Positions 57,001 through 64,000 of a stretch of 64,000 nucleotides of DNA are shown here, in pieces (position 1 is the first letter of the stretch; each line of letters begins with the position of its first letter). The position numbers and the translations under genes were made by a program. The DNA is from Zygaena filipendulae (taxonomy: Eukaryota > Arthropoda > Insecta > Lepidoptera > Zygaenidae). The notes beneath the pieces were generated by a model that saw only the letters and a program-made list of their open reading frames with translations, searched no databases and was not told the origin of the DNA. The DNA is taken from positions 6,448,001 through 6,512,000 of the forward strand of contig OU015665.1 in NCBI GenBank assembly GCA_907165275.2, read 5' to 3'.

Positions 57001-60000
57001 ATCTTCTAGAGAGCTCATAACAGCACAGGAATTGTATAAGTTGCACTCCTACAATATACTTGTCAGTGACAAGATATCGATTAACCGAAGTCTTCCTGAT
57101 GTTAGGAGTGAAAGGTTTGTTAAAAAAAATATTTACTACTAGCTGTTCCCCGCGGTTTCACCCACTAGTATAGTATTATATTATCTGTGCTCACGTTAAT
57201 TTCGGAGTTCGTGCGGGAATTCCGGGCAAAAAAGTACCCTATATCCTTCTCTGTACCCCTGACAGTGTGTATGCAAAATTGCATTATGATCGGTTGAGCC
57301 GTTAAAGCGTGATAGCGTAACAGACAAACAGACAGAGTTACTTTCGCATTTATAATATTAGTAGGGATTAGGTATATCAATGCTTATTTTCTCTAAAAAA
57401 AAAAATAAGATTTCAATTGTCAATTATTCATACTTATTCATTCGATCGTAATGTAAATTTTAAATTAGTTCTACCAATCCCCCTATAGCCAAAATGACAT
57501 TCTACAATCGTTAATGCAATGATGAAAACTAAGTGACGAATCGTCATGTCACTTGGTCTGCCAATCGAAAGCTCTAGTTTCCAAGTGGTCACGCAAGGCC
57601 TAATGGGGGCTAATTAGAATGTAATGTAATATAATGTGTTAATAAGATGCACACAAAAACTTATTTAGTTTTACCTAATACAGAGTTTTTTTAAATTAGA
57701 TACAATTTTGTCATTGCAGTTGTAAAAGTGTGCAGTATGTAATAGAAAATTTACCAACAGCAACTGTCATAATAGTCTTCCACAACGAGGCTTGGTCTAC
57801 ATTGATGAGAACCATCATGTCCGTTATATTGAGGTCACCGGATAGATTGTTAAAACAGGTAATTCATTAATGTCAATATCCGTGTCTTTATCTTGAATGT
57901 ATGACTGAATGCCGTCAAGAAGAAGACAGAGAGGTAAAAGTTGAATTTTCGTATTGAGAACTACCTATGAAAACATTTAGAGTCCGTCTTTAATGCACCA
58001 TCGAGAATTTTACTATAGAAATGGCAGGCATCGCCATAGCAAAATTCTCAATAGTATAAAGACGGGCTCTAAAATGAGTCTATAGTAAATTTCAATACGA
58101 AAATTTCACCGTGTACAAAAAACCAAAAACATTTAACCAAAAGGTGACGCTATTGGTGGACGATTTCCTTTGCCAAAAACACGCACAAGACCACAGGAGA
58201 TATCCAGGCTTTACATATTTATTGATATAAAGCTGTAAGCGTATTTTTAGTTGTGTCCAACGAGTAACGATGCGAATCAATATTAGCGGCTCGCTGAGAA
58301 TGACGGACTCTGGCACCGTACTTTTGAATCGCTCGAATTACTTTCGTACCCGGAATCGGAAATTCACATGCGAATGCTCACATTTTTAAGCATACACATG
58401 CGAATCTTGCCATTCCGTGTGCGAAAAATAATTCGAGCGATTTAAAAATACGGCCCCTGGTTCGGCAAGTTGCACGTCTCCTTGGTTATGAAAATTTTTG
58501 ATATAGAATAGAGATATAGAAAGACAGCTGTTCTCTGCAGTTTTACATTTTTTTAAATTAAAAAAATGTATTTATTCAACTATAGATATTAAACATATAC
58601 ACGCCCAGACTGTAAAATTGAACCCTGTGTTTATCACACAAAGTCCACCCCCACCGCGAATGGAACCGACAACAAACAAACAGACAATATTAGTATAGAT
58701 GACGACCCGATTGGCGCAATGGTCACCACGCCTGCCCGCTAATCAAGAGGTTCCGGGTTCGATTCCCGGTGGGGGTGGACTTTGTGTGATGAACACAGGG
58801 TTCCATTTTCCAGTCTGGGTGTGTATATATATATCTATAGTATAATGTATATGTAATAATATGTGTAGTATATACCACGTTTGCTTGGTTTCCACGACAC
58901 AAGCTTATAGCTTAGTGTGGGATCAAGTAGATCTGTGTGTTGTGAAGTGGTTTATTAAAAAAAAAAAAAAAATAGATAATATTAGTATAGATAGCTGACC
59001 CCCGCGGTTTCACCCGCGGTAATTTCCTAGTATTCGCGGCAATTCCGGAGTAGAAGGTACCCTATATCAATCAGGATCACTGCAGCTTTTTAAAAGTGAA
59101 AGAATTTTCAAAATCGGTTTAGTAGATCCAGAGATTATCCCCTGCAAACTCACAAACTCAGGGAATCCCGGGATTAGTATAGATAGTATAGATATGTATA
59201 CGTATAGAGTATAGATGTACACTTATAGATAATCCTCGTCGACGACGCCAGCGAGCGGCGGTACTTGGGTAAAGAGTTGGACGACGCGGTCGCCGGGTTG
59301 GCGAAGGTGCAATTGTTGAGGAGCAAAGTGCGCACGGGGCTGGTCGGGGCGCGGCTCGTGGGCGCCCGCGCGGCCCGCGGGGACGCGCTCGTGTTCCTCG
59401 ACGCGCACTGCGAGGTGAGTGGACGGCGCGCGGCGCGGATATTCTAATCTACACGTTTGTTTGTTTTTTAAACTTTCACGGCTTAACGGTTCAACCGATC
59501 ATCATGAAACTTTATACACACGTTGTCAGGAGTACAAAGAAAGACATAGGACATCTTATCCCGAAATTTCCACGGGAACTTTAAAATTAACGCGGGTTAT
59601 TGACCAGGGGGGTAAGGTTTATAAAAAAATAATTTAATTTAAAAATATTTTTTTTTTATCTTGCCAAAATTAGTTGACTGGACCAACATTGAATATTTGA
59701 ATTGTGCTTAAATACTGAAAAACCTGAATAATAATAAAAATACCTGAATAATTTTGTGATAACGTCTCTTAGTAGATTAAATACATATACACACATCAAA
59801 AGTGTCTAGGGATCAACATATATTTTTGCAATAACTTTTCTCCTGATTGATATTAATTAAAACTTTCTTTAAGGATTCATCAAATAAAGTGTTTTCGTTT
59901 GTCACAGTAACGATAAACCAAGTCACCTTTGCATTAATAAGGAAATTTGCCATTTTCCTAATAAAGGGATTTTTGACATTTGAACCACTAACATTAAAGT

Positions 60001-61782
60001 TCGAAAAAAAGACTGAAATAACAGTTTTCTTTAAAATTTTATTGGGTAACTTAAACAATTAATAATCCGTGTTTCTACCGCGAACACTAACAACACAAGA
60101 ACATCGGTTTGGCATACTCAAAATGAGTTCATCCAAATCACGCTGTGGAATGGCCGCCCATGTTCGTTGCAACAACAAAAAAAGGTCTTCTTGCGACTGG
60201 ATACCCTCCATATTCGGCAGAGCTCTTCTCTGTAGCATATCCCATGCATGCTCAATCGGGTTCAAGTCTGGCGACTGAGCAGGCCAGGGCAGGACATTGA
60301 TGTTAGCTGCGGCGAGAGTCTGTCTTACAACTCTTGCGGTGTGCGGTCGTGCATTATCATGCATTAACTGAAATAAGGGACCGATTTGCACTTGTAGAGG
60401 AACGATGACGTCTGATACAATCGTCTCAGCATAAATATGAGCGTTGAGGTTGCCTCTGATCCAAATCAACTCAGTTCTTCCGGCGATCCAAATACCCGCC
60501 CATACCATGATAGTTCCACCACTATAAGGATGGACTTCCTGGCAGGATTTTAATCGCGTCCAGGGGTTCTCCAGTGTCGTATACGTCTTGTATCCGGTCT
60601 CATACCAAAACGAGACTCATCAGAAAAGCACACGAAACGCCACATCTCAATCTCAAGAAATCCGCATAAAAATGCTTGATCCCTAGACACTTTTGATGTG
60701 TGTACCTACTATAAGTTATGTAATTATTTTTTCAGGTTACAAATGGATGGCTCGAGCCGCTTCTGGATCGTGCCGGCAGCGACGATGTGTTCATATGTCC
60801 ACACATCGACCTCCTGTCCGAAGACACATTAGCATACACCAAGAGCATCGACGCTCACTGGGGTGCGTTCAGTTGGCGGCTCCATTTCCGATGGCTCATG
60901 CCTAGCGACGAGGTTATGAAGAGAAAAGCCGAGAATCCTTCGAAGCCGTACCCCACGCCGGCCATGGCCGGGGGCCTGTTCGCTGTGAGGCGGAGTCTGT
61001 TCTGGCGCCTGGGCGCCTACGACGACGGCATGCTGGTGTGGGGCGCCGAGAACCTGGAGCTGTCGTGGCGGGCGTGGCAGTGCGGCGCGCGCGTGGAGAT
61101 CGCGCCGTGCTCCCGCGTCGGCCACATATTCAGGCGGCACAGCCCCTACAACTATCCGGGCGGCGTGTCCAAAGTCCTCAACTCGAACCTGGCTCGGGCT
61201 GCCACGGTGTGGATGGACGAATGGGCGGATTTCTTCTTCAAATTCAACCCGGCCGTGGCGGCTCTGAGAGACAAGCAGCAAGTGGCGAACAGGATCAAAC
61301 TCCGACAGAGTTTACACTGTAAAAGCTTCAAATGGTACCTCGAGAACGTGTGGCCGCAGCATTTTCTCCCTACGGAGGACCGCTGGTTCGGGCGCATACG
61401 TAACGAGCGCGGCAACTGTTTGGGTGTGACGTCAGTGGCCAGCACCCCGGGGCTGGGCGGGCCGGCCGCGGGCGTGCCTTGCGGTGGTGACCTCGACCTA
61501 GACAGGCTAGTGGTGTACACGCGGGAGGGTAGGATAATGGCCGACGAGGGGCTGTGTTTGGAACAGGGCAACGGCCGCGCCCTCTGGAAGGGTTGCAGCG
61601 AGTCCAGCAAACAGGTATGGGAACAGAATGGCCCGAGGCTCAAAACGAAGGACGGACTGTGTTTGACGTCCCTCGTGAGTAAAAGCAAGGACGGTGTCGG
61701 CGACCCCGTCACGGCGAAGAGGTGTGTCAAAGATAGAGGGCAAATTTGGCATTTGGATCGCGTCGCTTGGCGCGGCTCGTAA
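54004..61782 (+). CDS. Polypeptide N-acetylgalactosaminyltransferase
   Basis: Golgi enzyme that starts mucin-type O-glycosylation by adding GalNAc from UDP-GalNAc to Ser/Thr. Exons: 54004-54120, 54891-55039, 56479-56576, 56934-57114, 57720-57858, 59229-59414, 60736-61782. They join in frame to 638 aa (family 550-650). The layout is type II: about 50 cytosolic residues, a membrane anchor ([20 protein letters not shown], about 52-71), a stem and the catalytic domain. Motifs: [13 protein letters not shown] (198-210), VDDASER (233-239), DAH of the metal-binding DxH (286-288), WGAENLEL (392-399) and [11 protein letters not shown] (418-428) with the third metal-binding His. A ricin-type lectin domain (about 505-632) has two QxW repeats (QVW, QIW); the first repeat is degenerate. 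Catalytic residues are intact. SFKWYLENV recalls GALNT11-type members, but the subfamily is unresolved. Exon 1 is the least certain. Exons 6 and 7 are far more GC-rich than the rest. Confidence 0.93.
54123..54260 (+). repeat. Retroposon copy at the GALNT exon 1 donor
   Basis: AAGTCCCGGTGAAGCATCG onward matches the family at 25264-25634 (CGAAATGCATCTCA, ATAACTTCTGAAAAGAAAAA, TGGCTGTATGAACGTAGC, TTCCTTTGCCTTCCC). Similarity begins inside the splice donor hexamer of GALNT exon 1. An (ATA)n run follows. Confidence 0.7.
54306..54490 (+). repeat. Second retroposon copy in GALNT intron 1
   Basis: GACTTTTGGCGGGATTTTTG, GTCAGTTTTATTTCTTTG, CGAAATGCATCTCACC and TTCCTTTGCCTTCCCTAT match the same family. 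It lies directly behind the first copy. Confidence 0.7.
55309..55545 (+). repeat. GGACATAAGC-family MITE in GALNT intron 2
   Basis: Full-length relative of 2735-2955, with AGACATAGCTAAGCAATAGT at one end and TTATTGCTTATCTGCGTCC at the other. Confidence 0.75.
55889..56080 (-). repeat. Helitron-like element in GALNT intron 2
   Basis: TTAGCTGTCCCCTGCGATTT, TTCGGAGTTCCCGCGG and AAATCCGTTCAGTAGTTTCG. It relates to the pieces at 14480-14600 rather than to the main variant. Confidence 0.6.
57139..57367 (-). mobile_element. Helitron-like element, complete copy
   Basis: Read on the minus strand it starts TCCCTAC after an A and ends CAGCTAG before a T, with the CGCGGTTTCACC stem partner present. It lies about 25 bp after GALNT exon 4. 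Confidence 0.75.
58312..58458. repeat. Hairpin MITE copy in GALNT intron 5
   Basis: GGCACCGTACTTTTGAATCG to TTTAAAAATACGGCC, with a central ATGCTCACATTTTTAAGCAT. It is more diverged than the other copies. Confidence 0.75.
58560..58972. mobile_element. tRNA-derived SINE and inverted SINE fragment
   Basis: 58701-58972 has a pol III A box (TTGGCGCAATGG), a perfect B box (GGTTCGATTCC, about 58756), a body with AAGCTTATAGCTTAGTGTGG and an A-rich 3' tail. It is tRNA-like at the 5' end but does not fold as a proper tRNA. 58560-58680 holds an inverted piece sharing CACACAAAGTCCACCCCCAC and the CAGTCTGGGTGTGTATAT-type block. Both lie in GALNT intron 5. Confidence 0.75.
58990..59190 (-). mobile_element. 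Helitron-like element before GALNT exon 6
   Basis: AGCTGACCCCCGCGGTTTCA to an ATTAGTATAGAT end, with the CAATCAGGATCACTGCAGC block. It ends about 40 bp before the exon 6 acceptor. Confidence 0.6.
59790..60702 (-). mobile_element. Tc1-like transposon, N-terminally deleted
   Basis: 913 bp closed by perfect 27-bp inverted ends (59790-59816 and 60676-60702, starting CACACATCAAAAGTGTCTAG) with TA on both sides, the Tc1/mariner target. The transposase is on the minus strand. It retains CFSDESRFG (first Asp, about 60620), [18 protein letters not shown] (second Asp) and [11 protein letters not shown] (Glu), the DDE triad in order. A one-base frameshift near 60560 separates the first Asp from the rest. 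The DNA-binding region is absent. It lies in GALNT intron 6. Confidence 0.92.
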
Positions 61783-62208
61783 CGCCATCGGCAATGTAGT
61801 TAAGGTTATTCAAATATTGTGAATCTCGAATCGAACAATCGAATTTGTAAATTGAACTTTATTCTTCAATAAGTTAAGACTGCGAATGGTTTCCAAAGTG
61901 GAACCTGAAATGTGATGATGAATAGAAACGTAGATTTTTTTTCAAGTAAGCACAAATTCGTATTAAGTACCTGTAAATGAAGTTTGTATATTATTATTCT
62001 CAATCAGCATAAGTTACAGTTTCATAAAGCTAAGCATTCCATTCTTTTTAATTAAATGTGCAAAGAATTGAGCAATATGATAGAATGTAGGTAATTTTTT
62101 GTGATCGATCTGTTGTATTTAGATATTATGGATAGTTACTCAATAGGTATTTTAATATTTTATTTTTAATCTGGTTACAAAAGTACTTAAAAAAATACAC
62201 TGTAGGTA
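61783..62208 (+). other. GALNT 3' flank, probable 3' UTR
   Basis: AT-rich sequence after the stop codon with no frame. No AATAAA lies within the first 300 bp, so the transcript end was not located. Confidence 0.4.
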
Positions 62209-62441
62209 CTAGCTGTCCCCTGCTGTTTTATCCGCGGTGATTTCGGTGTTCCCGTGGGAATTTCGGCATAAAAAATATCCTATGTCACTACCCTTACACT
62301 ACCATAATACATACCCTAGGCCTAATCTAACTTCCTATAAGTGAAAAAAAATCCAGAATCGGTTCAGTAGATCCAGAAATTACCTACCCCCTTCAACGTC
62401 ACAAACTCACAAACATTACCTCTTTATAATATTAGTATAGA
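62209..62441 (-). mobile_element. Helitron-like element
   Basis: CTAGCTGTCCCCTGCTGTTT to TTATAATATTAGTATAGA. Both ends are present and T/A flanks are as expected on the minus strand. Confidence 0.65.
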
Positions 62442-62633
62442 TTATTACTAAAATAATGAAACTAAATACTCAGACTCAGACCTAATAAATATATTTTTTA
62501 TAACACATTCGAAAACTAACATTTCTGTGAACTATCACATGAAAATTAAACGGGTTTGAACGCAACTTGGTATTCATACCGTCCGACGCGTCCGTAGCTT
62601 AATCGAATTTGTTAATCAATTTTCTATTCCTGA

Positions 62634-62803
62634 TGCTACTGCTCCACCTGCGTGTTATCGCGTTAATTAGTGCGCTAATTTAGGCATTACGTAATACGTA
62701 GATGTGGCCAACATTTTAACGGGTTAACTTACTAACATTACCATCAACGTTAACTTTAGACATTAACATCAACGTTAACGTTAATGCAGATGGAGCAGTA
62801 GCA
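62634..62803. mobile_element. MITE with 13-bp perfect inverted ends
   Basis: TGCTACTGCTCCA (62634-62646) and TGGAGCAGTAGCA (62791-62803). The 170-bp body is built from GTTAA/TTAAC runs. A partial copy lies at 23640-23777. Confidence 0.7.
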
Positions 62804-62941
62804 TGAGGAACAATTTTTTTCTGTTTCAAAGGTACCCTATGACCTTTTCCTTGTGCAAAATTTGTTGATGTTAGGTTAAGTTGTTAAGGCGTTGCAAATA
62901 AAGAACCTCATGTTCGTATTAGTTACTAATATTATTTAGGA

Positions 62942-63215
62942 CTAGCTGTGCCCCGCGTTTCACCCGCGTGAGTTTCGGAATTCCCGCAGGAACAATTTTT
63001 TTTTAAAATAAAAATAGCCTCAGTTACTGCTTATAAAGTGAAAGTCCCGTTAAAATCGGTCCAGCCGTTTCAGAGATTAACCGGAACAAACAGACAGATT
63101 TTTTTTTTTATTATTTTTTTTTTTATAATATACCTACTTACTTTCATATGCATTTAGTGAAAAGCTGTTAATTTGGAATTACAAACAGACACTTAAATTT
63201 TATTTATATGTTTAG
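62942..63215 (-). mobile_element. Helitron-like element, long variant
   Basis: CTAGCTGTGCCCCGCG to the AATTACAAACAGACACTT block, a minus-strand partner of 13300-13617. A T-rich run sits in the middle. Confidence 0.65.
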
Positions 63216-63458
63216 AGGTTTTGCGTCAACACGTCTGAATTTTGATAGGAATTTATTTTCTCGGGAACGCACCGGAATAAAATAACAATAAATCTTAATT
63301 TCTTCTCAAGCATCACCTGGCTTAAGCTCCGTGCACTACCTTAAGGTTGACTGACGGAGGATGGCGCTTACCCCTTGGCCACAGTCTCTACAGCTGTGAC
63401 GTACTTCTGTACATAAGACTTCTTATGTTCTTCTTATGTTGTCTACCATTTGTTTTTG

Positions 63459-63497
63459 CCGCCGCCGCCGCCGCCGCGCGCCGCAACCGCCGCCGCA
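63459..63497. repeat. GCC trinucleotide run
   Basis: Seven GCC units, then an interrupted GC-rich CGCGCGCCGC..CCGCCGCCGC continuation to about 63530. It is an isolated GC peak in AT-rich DNA with no frame that supports a gene. Confidence 0.6.
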
Positions 63498-64000
63498 AAG
63501 ACTATGGCGCCGCGCGCCGCCCTTAGGCCTCGTCCGCCTTATTAACATGATAAAAACAAAGTAAGCTTACTTACCAATTTACCAAAATTCGACTTTTAGT
63601 TAGGACAGACTGACCGGCGAATATTCATTTGAAACAGATAATATGTCATAGTTTACAACAGCTACAGGTACACTGTTGCGACATAAAATCGATTGCATTT
63701 AAAGATATTTAAGTATATTGTATTTTTTTATATTTTTATTTCGCTTACCTACTAGTCTTTTTTAGATATTATTTTTATAAATCCTTTGTGAGTAGTTATG
63801 GTACATAATATTATGTAATTATTATGAGGTGTAAAAAACGGTGTGACGTGTAAACTTCTATTACCTATGAATCTAGCAGATGTGCATGTGTTTTTGGTCA
63901 AAAATCTCAATTTCCAAGTTTACACGCTTCACACTTTGTAAAATCACTTCATAATATTAACCTGACATCTTTTGAATAAGAAGACAAAAGGCCCGTATTA

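Noticed and set aside
58701..58775. tRNA gene
   Set aside because: A and B boxes are present but the acceptor and anticodon arms do not form properly, and the sequence continues into a SINE body with an A-tail.
61152..61730. 192-codon minus-strand ORF over GALNT exon 7
   Set aside because: It is a shadow frame of the GC-rich coding exon; the plus strand has the conserved transferase and lectin motifs.

Overview
The window looks like a piece of a moth or butterfly (Lepidoptera) nuclear genome. It is AT-rich, its genes carry introns with GT-AG borders, and its introns and intergenic DNA are filled with small transposons. Several of these repeats, above all Helitron-like copies that end in CTAG, are of the type common in lepidopteran DNA. 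The order is inferred from the repeats and proteins and was not tested by a search. There is no rRNA, no genuine tRNA gene, no CRISPR array and no bacterial-type operon.

Layout. Positions 1-25,200 hold no gene I can confirm. They contain a possible 5' coding exon on the minus strand (9588-9639), a short ORF ending at a strong splice donor (13765-13932), a dead LINE reverse transcriptase (20.4-22.3 kb), a dead mariner-type transposase (22.8-23.6 kb) and many MITE and Helitron-like copies. From 25.8 kb the window is gene-dense, with four conserved multi-exon genes: a class II ADP-ribosylation factor (plus, 25777-27488, 4 exons, 180 aa); an ECHDC3-type enoyl-CoA hydratase-family protein (minus, 29183-33415, 7 exons, 279 aa); the DEAH-box G-quadruplex helicase DHX36/RHAU (minus, 34574-50060, 12 exons, 1037 aa); and a polypeptide N-acetylgalactosaminyltransferase (plus, 54004-61782, 7 exons, 638 aa). 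I rebuilt all four by joining exons by hand. Every junction keeps frame and has GT/AG borders, but no transcript data were available.

A fifth gene, intronless and encoding a seven-transmembrane protein of 304 aa (plus, 39363-40277), lies inside DHX36 intron 7 on the opposite strand. It sits between inverted copies of a MITE family whose copies each carry two TGACGTCA sites.

The genes do not form a pathway. They act in vesicle traffic (Arf), acyl-CoA-related metabolism (ECHDC3), RNA G-quadruplex handling (DHX36), mucin-type O-glycosylation in the Golgi (GALNT) and, probably, signalling (7TM). Arf and ECHDC3 are convergent. DHX36 and GALNT are divergent across 3.9 kb of repeat-rich DNA with inverted minisatellites and GC-rich foldback sequence.

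Most worth following up: the nested 7TM gene between inverted MITEs; a roughly 2-kb unexplained segment (45.2-47.2 kb) with a recurring CTCGAGCGCGTCAGAT-type motif and a signal-peptide-like ORF; a perfect 37-bp hairpin in an ECHDC3 intron; a retroposon family with a clear 22-24-bp target duplication that also forms the GALNT intron 1 donor context; and a Tc1-like element with perfect 27-bp ends in a GALNT intron.
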